Positions 7,702-13,367 of a stretch of 13,367 bases of DNA are shown piece by piece. The position numbers were made by a program, and so were the translations under genes. Position 1 is the first letter of the stretch. Each line of letters begins with the position of its first letter. This DNA comes from Gp13-AA77 sp036521995 (GTDB lineage: Bacteria > Acidobacteriota > Terriglobia > UBA7540). The notes beneath the pieces were generated by a model. It worked only from the letters and a program-made list of their open reading frames with translations. It did no database searches and had not been told where the DNA came from. The stretch covers positions 1-13,367 of the forward strand of contig DATDGR010000254.1 of NCBI GenBank assembly GCA_036521995.1. The letters are read 5' to 3'.

Positions 7702-8862
7702 ATGAAAATCCACGAGTATCAGGCCAAAGAGATTCTTGCGCGCTTCGGGGTGAAGGTCCCTCGTGGCGAAGTGATCTCCAACCCCGAGGAGGCCCACGGC
7801 GTAGCCAAGCGCCTCGGCGGCGGAACGGTTGTCGTCAAGGCTCAGATTCACGCTGGAGGCCGCGGTAAGGCTGGCGGCGTGAAGGTGGTGCGCGGGCCGG
7901 AGCAGGCCGAGCGCGCCGCGGGTGAGATCCTGGGCAAGACCCTGGTGACGCATCAGACGGGACCCGAAGGGCGGGTGGTGCGGCGGGTGCTGATCGAAGA
8001 AGGGCTGGCGGTGGAGCGCGAGCTGTACCTGGGCCTGGTGATCGACCGGGGCTCGGGCCGGCCTGTGTTCATGGCCTCCACAGAGGGTGGGATGGAGATT
8101 GAAGAAGTGGCCGCCGAGCATCCGGAGAAGATCCTCAGGGAGCCCGTCGATCCTGCCGTCGGCTTCCAGGCCTTTCAGGCTCGCAAGCTGGCTTTTGGGC
8201 TCGGTCTCGATTCCAAGCTGCTGAGCGAAGCCGCGCACTTCCTGCAGAATCTCTATTGTGCCTTTGAAGCCACCGACGCCTCGCTCGCCGAGATCAATCC
8301 TTTCGTGGTCACGAAAGACGGCCGCTTGCTCGCGCTCGACGCCAAGATGACGTTCGACGATAACGCCCTCTACCGGCATCCCGACCTGAAAGAAATGCGC
8401 GACGTGAACGAGGAAGATCCGCTCGAAGTGCGGGCCACCAATTACGGTCTCAACTACGTTCGCCTGGACGGCACCGTGGGCTGCATGGTGAATGGTGCCG
8501 GCCTGGCTATGGCCACCATGGACATCATCCAGTACGCGGGCGGCAGCCCGGCCAACTTCCTGGACGTAGGCGGCGGCGCCAACGAGGAGCAGGTGCGGCG
8601 CGGCTTCGAGATCATCCTCGGCGACCCCAACGTGCGCGCCGTGCTGATCAACATCTTCGGCGGCATCATGCGTTGCGATATCGTGGCCAACGGCGTGGTG
8701 GCGGCGGCGCGGACACTGGGGATCAAAGTGCCGGTGGTGGTCCGGCTGGAAGGGACGAATGTGGAGCTGGGGAAGAAAATCCTGCAGGAGTCCGGGCTGA
8801 ACTTTGCAGTCGCGAACGGGATGAAGGACGCGGCGGAGAAGGTGGTGGCGGCGGCGCGTTGA
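7702..8862 (+). CDS. sucC: Succinate-CoA ligase (ADP-forming), beta subunit
   Basis: SucC is the nucleotide- and succinate-binding subunit of succinyl-CoA synthetase, the TCA-cycle enzyme that makes ATP or GTP from succinyl-CoA. The 386-residue length is normal. The start MKIHEYQAKEIL is the family's typical N-terminus, which fixes ATG 7702, although no strong ribosome site precedes it. The ATP-grasp domain shows VVVKAQIHAGGRGKAGGVK (43-61). Mg ligands are N199 (LAEINP) and D213 (ALDAKMTFDDN). The C-terminal CoA-ligase domain shows GTVGCMVNGAGLAMATMD (257-274), NFLDVGGGAN (285-294) and INIFGGIMRCDIVANG (316-331). Only 9 nt separate it from sucD, so the two are surely co-transcribed and perhaps translationally coupled. 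Nucleotide preference (ADP or GDP) cannot be settled from sequence alone. Confidence 0.98.
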   Translation: MKIHEYQAKEILARFGVKVPRGEVISNPEEAHGVAKRLGGGTVVVKAQIHAGGRGKAGGVKVVRGPEQAERAAGEILGKTLVTHQTGPEGRVVRRVLIEEGLAVERELYLGLVIDRGSGRPVFMASTEGGMEIEEVAAEHPEKILREPVDPAVGFQAFQARKLAFGLGLDSKLLSEAAHFLQNLYCAFEATDASLAEINPFVVTKDGRLLALDAKMTFDDNALYRHPDLKEMRDVNEEDPLEVRATNYGLNYVRLDGTVGCMVNGAGLAMATMDIIQYAGGSPANFLDVGGGANEEQVRRGFEIILGDPNVRAVLINIFGGIMRCDIVANGVVAAARTLGIKVPVVVRLEGTNVELGKKILQESGLNFAVANGMKDAAEKVVAAAR

Positions 8863-8871
8863 GCGAACTCT

Positions 8872-9783
8872 ATGTCTATTCTTGTCGATGAAAACAGTCG
8901 CTTGCTCGTCCAGGGCATCACGGGCCGCGAAGGCGGATTCCATGCCGAGCAGGCGATCGCGTACGGAACCAACGTGGTGGCTGGTGTAACGCCCGGAAAA
9001 GGCGGCGCTACCTGGGCCACCAAGGACGAGGCGCACAAAGTTCCCGTGTTCAACACGGTTCGCGAGGCCGTGGAGAAGACGGGCGCCAACGTTTCAGTGA
9101 TCTTTGTGCCGCCACCGTTCGCGGCGGATGCCATCATGGAGTCGGCCGATGCCGGATTGCCGCTGGTCGTGGCCATTACCGAAGGCATCCCTACCCTCGA
9201 TATGGTGCGCGTGAAGCAGTTTCTGTCTGCCGGCAGCACGCGACTGATCGGTCCGAACTGCCCGGGGATCATCTCGCCGGGGAAATGCAAGGTGGGCATC
9301 ATGCCGGGCCGCATCCACAAGCAAGGGCATGTCGGAGTCATTTCGCGCAGCGGGACTTTGACCTATGAAGCGGTAGGACAACTCACGTCTTTGGGCATCG
9401 GTCAATCGACGTGCATCGGGATCGGCGGCGACCCGATCATCGGCACCAGTTTTGTGGACGCGCTTACGCTGATGAATGCCGACCCCGACACTCACGGCAT
9501 CATTCTGATCGGCGAAATAGGAGGCAATGCCGAGGAAGACGCCGCCGCTTATATCAAGGCGAACGTCAGCAAGCCGGTGGTGGGATTCATCGCCGGACGC
9601 ACCGCCCCGCCGGGCCGTCGCATGGGCCATGCCGGAGCCATTATTGCGGGTGGCAAGGGGACTGCTGCCGACAAGATTGCAGCGCTGACGGCGGCGGGCG
9701 TGGCGGTGGCCGAAAGCCCGGCGCTGCTCGGCGAGACGTTGGCAAGCGTGATGAAGGGCCGCGGCGCGTCTGCGGAAAGCTGA
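8872..9783 (+). CDS. sucD: Succinate-CoA ligase, alpha subunit
   Basis: SucD binds CoA and carries the phosphohistidine that passes phosphate from succinyl phosphate to the nucleotide bound on SucC. It has 303 residues, a little longer than the usual ~290 because of a short Ala/Ser-rich tail. The CoA-binding Rossmann motif GITGREGGFH is at 15-24, TPGKGG at 40-45, VPPPFAADAIMES at 79-91, and the ligase signature RLIGPNCPGIISPGKCKVGI at 124-143. SRSGTLTYE is at 158-166. The active histidine is H253 in GRRMGHAGAI. ATG 8872 begins 9 nt after the sucC stop with no clear ribosome site, which fits coupling to sucC translation. All key residues seen are intact. Confidence 0.98.
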   Translation: MSILVDENSRLLVQGITGREGGFHAEQAIAYGTNVVAGVTPGKGGATWATKDEAHKVPVFNTVREAVEKTGANVSVIFVPPPFAADAIMESADAGLPLVVAITEGIPTLDMVRVKQFLSAGSTRLIGPNCPGIISPGKCKVGIMPGRIHKQGHVGVISRSGTLTYEAVGQLTSLGIGQSTCIGIGGDPIIGTSFVDALTLMNADPDTHGIILIGEIGGNAEEDAAAYIKANVSKPVVGFIAGRTAPPGRRMGHAGAIIAGGKGTAADKIAALTAAGVAVAESPALLGETLASVMKGRGASAES

Positions 9784-9811
9784 TCGCCGACCGCTGAAAC
9801 GAGGGGTCGAA

Positions 9812-10231
9812 ATGGCACTGGAAAGAACGCTGACGATCATCAAGCCCGACGCCGTCCAGGCCGGGCATATCGGAGATATCATCAAGATCTTCGAGGCCAA
9901 CCGCTTCAGGGTGATCGCGGCGCGGCTGGTGAATCTCAGCAAGAAGGAGGCCGAGGGATTCTACGCCGTGCATCGCGCGCGTCCCTTCTTCGACAGCCTC
10001 ACGACGTTCATGAGCTCCGGCCCCGCTCTTGCGATGGTGCTCGAGGCAGAAGATGGAGTTGCTCGCTTGCGGGAGGTGATGGGAGCAACCAATCCCGCCC
10101 AGGCCGCGCCCGGAACGATCAGGAAGCTGTATGCGGCCAGCATCGAGGCTAACTGCGTTCACGGCTCGGACGCACCCGAGACCGCCGCTTTCGAGATCGG
10201 TTACTTCTTCCCCAGCGTGGAATTGGCCTGA
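9812..10231 (+). CDS. ndk: Nucleoside-diphosphate kinase
   Basis: Ndk moves the gamma-phosphate from ATP or another triphosphate onto any nucleoside diphosphate by a ping-pong mechanism, in the cytosol. The 139 residues match the family. GAGGGG at 9801-9806 sits five bases before ATG 9812. The active-site set is complete: K11 (TIIKPDAV), Y51, H54, R87, T93, R104, N114 and the phosphorylated H117 in NCVHGSDAPETAAFEIGYFF (114-133). It starts 28 nt after sucD. This fits the known link between succinyl-CoA synthetase and Ndk, in which phosphate captured from succinyl-CoA is spread among the nucleotide pools. Its stop codon overlaps the next start by one base (TGATG). Confidence 0.98.
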   Translation: MALERTLTIIKPDAVQAGHIGDIIKIFEANRFRVIAARLVNLSKKEAEGFYAVHRARPFFDSLTTFMSSGPALAMVLEAEDGVARLREVMGATNPAQAAPGTIRKLYAASIEANCVHGSDAPETAAFEIGYFFPSVELA

Positions 10232-11085
10232 TGCCGCGCTCAGCAAACGAAGCCTTGAAATCTCCCCCACTCGTCCCGACGGACTTCCCCCGGATGGCCG
10301 AGTGTATTGAACTGCGCCGGGACGAAGCCTTATGGTCGGTGCTTCCCCACGACCTGGCTGAGAAACGCAATCTGCAGTCTTTTCGGGTGGGCGGTGCGTT
10401 CGTCACCGTAGCTCCGAACAGCATCTCGTTGCAGCGGAACTGCGTTCGCGGGCTGGGCGTGGAGGAGGTGGCGACCGAGGAAGCGCTGAATCAGATCCTC
10501 AGCCTCTTTCGAGCGCGGCGGATCAAGCGCCTGAGCTTTCACCTCAGCCCGTGTCCGCAGTCGAAGGCCATTGCCGGTTGGCTCAGAAAACGCGGCTTCA
10601 GGTTCCATCATCAGTATGTCAAGCTCGTGCGCAATACGGCCGCGCCTCAACCGGTCGCCACTGAACTCCGCGTTAGGCGCATTCAGAAACCTCAGGCGGA
10701 AGCGTTCGCGACGGTCTTCGGCCAGGTCTTTCCCTGGCCAGCCGACCGCCTGAGCTGGATCAGGGCGGCAGTGGGCGCGCCGGGATTCAGCCACTATCTT
10801 GCTTTCGCGGGCAACCGGGCGGTCGCGACCGGCTTGCTTTATGTGGCCGGAGGCTGGGGTTGGTTGGGTTGGGCGGGAACTCTTACTCCTTACCGGCGCC
10901 GCGGAGCCCACGCGGCGCTGATCGCGGCTCGCCTCAAGCGTGCGGCTGAATTGGGCGCGGCGTGGGTGGCATGCGAGACCTTGGAGCCGCGGCCCGGGCG
11001 TCCGAGCGGATCCTATCGCGATTTGCTAAGGCAGGGCTTCCGGCAGGCCTATCTGCGACCCATCTGGGTGTGGGAGCAGCCTTGA
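10231..11085 (+). CDS. GNAT-family N-acetyltransferase-like protein
   Basis: ATG 10231 shares its first base with the ndk stop (TGATG), so translation is probably coupled to ndk. The 284-residue protein has no signal peptide. The C-terminal half resembles a GNAT fold: LAFAGNRAVATGLLYVAGGW (190-209) as the central strands, then WAGTLTPYRRRGAHAALIAA (213-232). The latter contains the Arg/Gly acetyl-CoA pyrophosphate loop (motif A, RRRGAH), followed by SYRDLLRQGFRQAYLRPIW (261-279), which fits motif B. The N-terminal half (HDLAEKRNLQSFRVGGAF..., 40-57; LSFHLSPCPQSKAIAGWLRK, 101-120) may be a degenerate second GNAT repeat, as in two-domain GNATs. The substrate is unknown. Placement in the operon suggests constitutive expression rather than a direct part in nucleotide metabolism. 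Confidence 0.82.
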   Translation: MPRSANEALKSPPLVPTDFPRMAECIELRRDEALWSVLPHDLAEKRNLQSFRVGGAFVTVAPNSISLQRNCVRGLGVEEVATEEALNQILSLFRARRIKRLSFHLSPCPQSKAIAGWLRKRGFRFHHQYVKLVRNTAAPQPVATELRVRRIQKPQAEAFATVFGQVFPWPADRLSWIRAAVGAPGFSHYLAFAGNRAVATGLLYVAGGWGWLGWAGTLTPYRRRGAHAALIAARLKRAAELGAAWVACETLEPRPGRPSGSYRDLLRQGFRQAYLRPIWVWEQP

Positions 11086-11108
11086 CAGCCTTCGAGCCGT
11101 AGTCGACG

Positions 11109-11369
11109 ATGGTCTCGACGGGTATGGCAGCTTCGGGTTTCCTTCAGCTCGGAAAACTGATCGTGATGGCAGGCGTGGCGTTGGTGGTGCTCGGACTCCT
11201 GCTGATGGTGGGCTCGCGCGCTGGCTTTCTGGGTCTCGGCAGGCTCCCCGGAGACGTCGCTTATAAGAGCAAACACTTTTCGTTCTACTTTCCCATGGTG
11301 ACGTGCTTGTTGCTCAGCGTTCTCGCAACTCTGGCGCTCTGGCTGATTTCATTTTTGCGCCGCCCTTGA
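11109..11369 (+). CDS. DUF2905 family membrane protein
   Basis: This small integral membrane protein has 86 residues. It has two predicted membrane helices, about 17-36 (KLIVMAGVALVVLGLLLMVG) and 63-82, joined by the family's signature loop GLGRLPGDV (42-50) and KSKHFSFYFPMVT (53-65). DUF2905 proteins are widespread, short and functionally uncharacterised. ATG 11109 is used here; ATG 11124 (MAASGFLQLGK) is equally possible because neither has a strong ribosome site. It lies 23 nt after the GNAT gene and appears to be the last gene of the sucC-started operon. A hairpin follows the stop by 6 nt. Confidence 0.85.
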   Translation: MVSTGMAASGFLQLGKLIVMAGVALVVLGLLLMVGSRAGFLGLGRLPGDVAYKSKHFSFYFPMVTCLLLSVLATLALWLISFLRRP

Positions 11370-11375
11370 ATCTTT

Positions 11376-11397
11376 GGCCGGTCTCGATCCGCCGGCC
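11376..11397 (+). terminator. Possible terminator hairpin after the DUF2905 gene
   Basis: GGCCGG and CCGGCC form a perfect 6-bp stem with a 10-nt loop, six bases after the DUF2905 stop. No T-tract follows, so it is either a weak terminator or an mRNA 3' end structure. Confidence 0.3.
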
Positions 11398-11443
11398 TCC
11401 GACTATGACATAGCGTCAAGAATGCGCGTCAAGTCTACCAGCC

Positions 11444-11541
11444 TGTCATGCTGAGCGCAGCGAAGCATCCGGGTATTTCTTTCGTCTGTTCAGGACGAAT
11501 ACAGGGATTCTTCACTCCGTTGCGCTTCGTTCAGAATGACA
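11444..11541. repeat. Dispersed inverted-repeat element (TGTCAT...ATGACA)
   Basis: A 98-bp palindromic unit runs from TGTCATGCTGAGCG (11444) to TTCAGAATGACA (ends 11541). The left arm (11444-11470) and right arm (11505-11541) are imperfect reverse complements sharing TGTCAT, CTGA, CG, GAAG and ATCC. The right arm has ~10 extra bases. The centre has its own hairpin, TTCGTC/GACGAA with a 7-nt loop (11481-11499). I recall this family (TGTCATTCTGAGCGAAGCG-type) as a dispersed intergenic repeat in Acidobacteria and several other phyla; read as protein it yields the spurious VILNEAQRSEESL string. It has no coding capacity and behaves like a small non-autonomous or REP-like element. It ends 50 bp before xseA. 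Confidence 0.7.
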
Positions 11542-11591
11542 CGCGCCCGGCAACGCGCACGGACTTGTGACGTTCCTTTAAAGCCTGCTCC

Positions 11592-12950
11592 ATGGACCAA
11601 ATCCTGTTCGATTTCAAGCCGCGGCGCAAGATCTACACTGTCTCCGAGATCAGTGAAGAGATCCGCGCCCTCTTCGAGGATCAATTTCCCGACGTCTGGG
11701 TGAGCGGCGAGATCTCAAACTACCGTCCCGCCGGCTCCGGCCACCTCTATTTCACCCTCAAGGACGCGCGCGCCCAGCTTCGCGCCGTATGCTTTCGCAG
11801 CCAGGCGCGGTACCTGAAATTCAAGCCCGCGGACGGACTTTCCGTGATCGCCCGCGGCCAGCTCAGCGTGTATGAGGCACGCGGTGAGTACCAGCTCATC
11901 GTCGAGCTGCTCGAGCCGGCAGGCCTCGGAGCCTTGCAGCTCGCCTTCGAACAACTCAAGACCAAGCTCGCGGCCGAGGGACTGTTCGACGCCGGCCGCA
12001 AGAAGCCGCTGCCGGTCTTGCCGCACACGGTAGGGATCGTCACCTCGCCTTCCGGCGCCGTGGTTCGGGATATGCTGCGCGTGCTCCGGCGGCGGTTTCG
12101 CAACCTCAACGTGATGCTCTATCCGGTGCGAGTGCAGGGTGAGGGTGCGGCCGCCGAAATCGTCGAAGGCATCCAGCGTCTCAACGGCTATCGGGGCGTG
12201 GACGTGATCATCGTGGCGCGCGGCGGCGGCTCGCTCGAGGATCTCTGGGCCTTCAACGAAGAGGCCGTGGCCCGGGCCATCGCAGCCTCGAGGCTGCCGG
12301 TGATCTCGGCGGTGGGGCACGAGACAGACTTCACCATCGCCGACTTTGTGGCGGATCTGCGCGCACCTACGCCTTCGGCGGCGGCCGAACTGGTGGTGCA
12401 TCGCAAACAGGACTTCGAGGCGGAGGTGGAGAGCCGCGTGCGTCACCTTGGCCAGTCCGTCAGGCTCAGGCTGGCGGACGCGCGGCATCGGCTACAGGAA
12501 CTGGGCGCGCACCGGGTTTTCCAGGCGCTGGGCGGTCGCATCGCGCGGCGCGCTCAGCGGGTGGACGAGGCGGCCTCCCTACTGAGCGCTGCCATGCGGC
12601 GGCGCCTGACGGCGGCTCGCCACGAATTCTTGAGTGCGGCGCCGGGTGTGGTCCATTATGACTTTGACCGCGTGCTGAAGCTGCGCCGCGCCGCCGTTGA
12701 CGATCGGCGAGGCAGGCTTGACGCCACCCTGAGACGCCACCTGAGTGATGACCGAAACCGGCTCAGTCGTGTGCGGGCGATTCTTGCCGAGCGCAATCCG
12801 GTTACCATCCTCAACCGGGGATACTCCATCACGCGCGACGCCGCCGGCCGGATCATCCGCGATGCCGGTCAGGTGGCTCCGGGCAGCGAGATTGCCGTGC
12901 GTCTCGCCCGTGGCGAGCTGGGTGCCAGGGTCACGGCCGTCAAGCCCTGA
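11592..12950 (+). CDS. xseA: Exodeoxyribonuclease VII large subunit
   Basis: XseA is the catalytic subunit of exonuclease VII, which degrades single-stranded DNA from both ends into oligonucleotides and works with several small XseB subunits in the cytosol. The protein has 452 residues, the usual size. It has an N-terminal OB-fold (VWVSGEISNYRPAGSGHLYF, 35-54) and a catalytic core with GIVTSPSGAVVRDML (148-162), VARGGGSLEDLWAFNEE (208-224) and AVGHETDFTIADFVADLRAP (240-259), followed by TPSAAAE. A long charged helical region (about 270-395) is the coiled coil that recruits XseB. The C-terminal block has NPVTILNRGYSI (402-413). ATG 11592 is chosen because IYTVSEISEEI then sits at the normal distance from the N-terminus; no good ribosome site is visible. 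No xseB follows in this window. Confidence 0.97.
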   Translation: MDQILFDFKPRRKIYTVSEISEEIRALFEDQFPDVWVSGEISNYRPAGSGHLYFTLKDARAQLRAVCFRSQARYLKFKPADGLSVIARGQLSVYEARGEYQLIVELLEPAGLGALQLAFEQLKTKLAAEGLFDAGRKKPLPVLPHTVGIVTSPSGAVVRDMLRVLRRRFRNLNVMLYPVRVQGEGAAAEIVEGIQRLNGYRGVDVIIVARGGGSLEDLWAFNEEAVARAIAASRLPVISAVGHETDFTIADFVADLRAPTPSAAAELVVHRKQDFEAEVESRVRHLGQSVRLRLADARHRLQELGAHRVFQALGGRIARRAQRVDEAASLLSAAMRRRLTAARHEFLSAAPGVVHYDFDRVLKLRRAAVDDRRGRLDATLRRHLSDDRNRLSRVRAILAERNPVTILNRGYSITRDAAGRIIRDAGQVAPGSEIAVRLARGELGARVTAVKP

Positions 12951-12959
12951 AGAGAGCAA

Positions 12960-13039
12960 GGGTAGCGCGGATCCGCCTTTCGGTCCGCGGCTTTTGCGGT
13001 GAGAAAGGCCGCAGACCGGCCAGCGCGGTCTGCCCTACC
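12960..13039. repeat. Compact multi-hairpin palindromic element after xseA
   Basis: An ~80-bp GC-rich block is bounded by GGTAG (12961-12965) and CTACC (13035-13039). The first hairpin is CGCGGA/TCCGCG (12966-12989) with an inner CCG/CGG. The last is a perfect 8-bp stem GCAGACCG/CGGTCTGC with loop GCCAGCG (13011-13033). Between them GCGGC-TTT faces AAA-GGCCGC. The symmetric ends suggest a REP-like dispersed repeat; the hairpins may also stop xseA transcription, although no T-tract follows. Confidence 0.5.
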
Positions 13040-13111
13040 TCGGTTCATACATGCGCCAGCCAACCCTGAATACATATGTGCAGCCGAGGCGCTAGGGTGG
13101 GGTCAGCGGCC

Positions 13112-13140
13112 TTGACAAACAGCTCCCGAAGGTGCATAGT
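13112..13140 (+). promoter_or_regulatory. Consensus-like sigma-70 promoter near the right edge
   Basis: TTGACA (13112-13117, perfect -35) and CATAGT (13135-13140, four of six) are 17 bp apart. Transcription would begin near 13147 and run out of the window. No open reading frame with a ribosome site follows within the remaining ~220 bp, so the target is a gene beyond the edge or a non-coding RNA. Small hairpins follow (GGG/CCC with loop TTT near 13179-13187; GCCG/CGGC near 13208-13219). Confidence 0.4.
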
Positions 13141-13367
13141 TGAGTCAGCTGGCGGGTGCGGCGAACGGGGTCTGTTGGGTTTCCCAGCCCGGCCGGCTTC
13201 AAAAAAACGCCGAAATCGGCTGTCCCAGACGGGCAGAAATCGCGTACCCCCCCCACCCCCCAAAGCTGGGATGTGGGTTAGAGTCAGCAATATAAAACGG
13301 TGGAAAACCGCCCCACAGCGGGAAAGTCCGTTAGAATAAAAAAAAACGGGGTGTTAAGTAAGCGTTA

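Larger units (their letters stand above)
12951..13367. other. Non-coding 417-bp right end after xseA
   Basis: No believable gene is seen. In particular, nothing looks like the small helical XseB expected here in many genomes. The region holds a compact set of hairpins (12960-13039) and a consensus-like promoter (13112-13140). It ends in a stretch with long homopolymers (C8 and C6 runs near 13247-13261, A9 near 13338-13346) that may be lower-quality or contig-edge sequence. Confidence 0.6.

Noticed and set aside
7561..9036. 491-residue open frame on the minus strand opposite sucC
   Set aside because: It is His/Arg/Asp-rich without any family resemblance and lies antisense to a certain sucC. 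High-GC coding DNA often leaves such a frame open.
8454..9942. Long minus-strand frames opposite sucC/sucD/ndk
   Set aside because: Low-complexity Arg/Ala/Ser/Pro composition and full overlap with certain genes mark them as shadows.
11490..11684. 64-residue minus-strand frame containing VILNEAQRSEESL
   Set aside because: This string is the translation of the dispersed TGTCAT palindrome and is a known kind of false gene call, not a protein family.
13318..13330. GGAAAGTCCG, reminiscent of the RNase P RNA core GGAAAGUCCGG
   Set aside because: The bases that should follow (GGCUCC) are replaced by TTAGAATAAA, and there is no P1-P4 context visible before the window ends.
13076..13339. 87-residue frame in the right-hand end
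   Set aside because: It has no ribosome site, biased Arg/Ser/Pro content, and crosses homopolymer runs; it does not resemble XseB or any family I know.

Overview
The window looks like a chromosomal segment of an acidobacterium (Acidobacteriota). This rests on three things, all judged from memory of those genomes. There is a secreted GloVer-type tandem-repeat protein with an IPT/TIG tail. There is a secreted protein of a family that is heavily paralogous in that phylum. Between genes there is a copy of the TGTCAT...ATGACA inverted-repeat element. The DNA is GC-rich. No tRNA, rRNA, CRISPR array, transposase or phage gene is visible.

Layout. Positions 1-443 hold a small gene of unknown function that appears frameshifted near its 3' end. 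Positions 571-2073 encode an exported seven-repeat GloVer protein. Positions 2285-3067 encode an exported protein of an acidobacterial family without a known function, followed by a small cytosolic protein at 3163-3444. Positions 3600-4562 encode a mostly helical protein whose C-terminus carries an R-x4-H motif like that of HEPN domains. On the minus strand lie trpD (6452-7513) and, downstream of it, an exported metal-dependent amidohydrolase (4681-6132). They are separated by 319 bp with unusual overlapping inverted repeats.

The right half is housekeeping on the plus strand. A good sigma-70-type promoter (7539-7567) lies in the trpD/sucC divergent region and should drive sucC-sucD-ndk, then a GNAT-like acetyltransferase and a DUF2905 membrane protein. 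The gaps are short (9 nt, 28 nt, a 1-nt overlap, 23 nt), so this reads as one operon. SucCD makes a nucleoside triphosphate from succinyl-CoA in the TCA cycle, and Ndk spreads that phosphate among the nucleotide pools. xseA (exonuclease VII large subunit) follows after a repeat element. No xseB is visible. The last 417 bp are non-coding as far as I can see. They hold a compact set of hairpins bounded by GGTAG/CTACC and a consensus-like promoter pointing out of the window.

I found no clear new multi-gene system. The best leads are the overlapping, mutually exclusive inverted repeats between trpD and the amidohydrolase gene, the two different palindromic elements on either side of xseA, the unassigned promoter near the right edge, and the uncharacterised R-x4-H protein.
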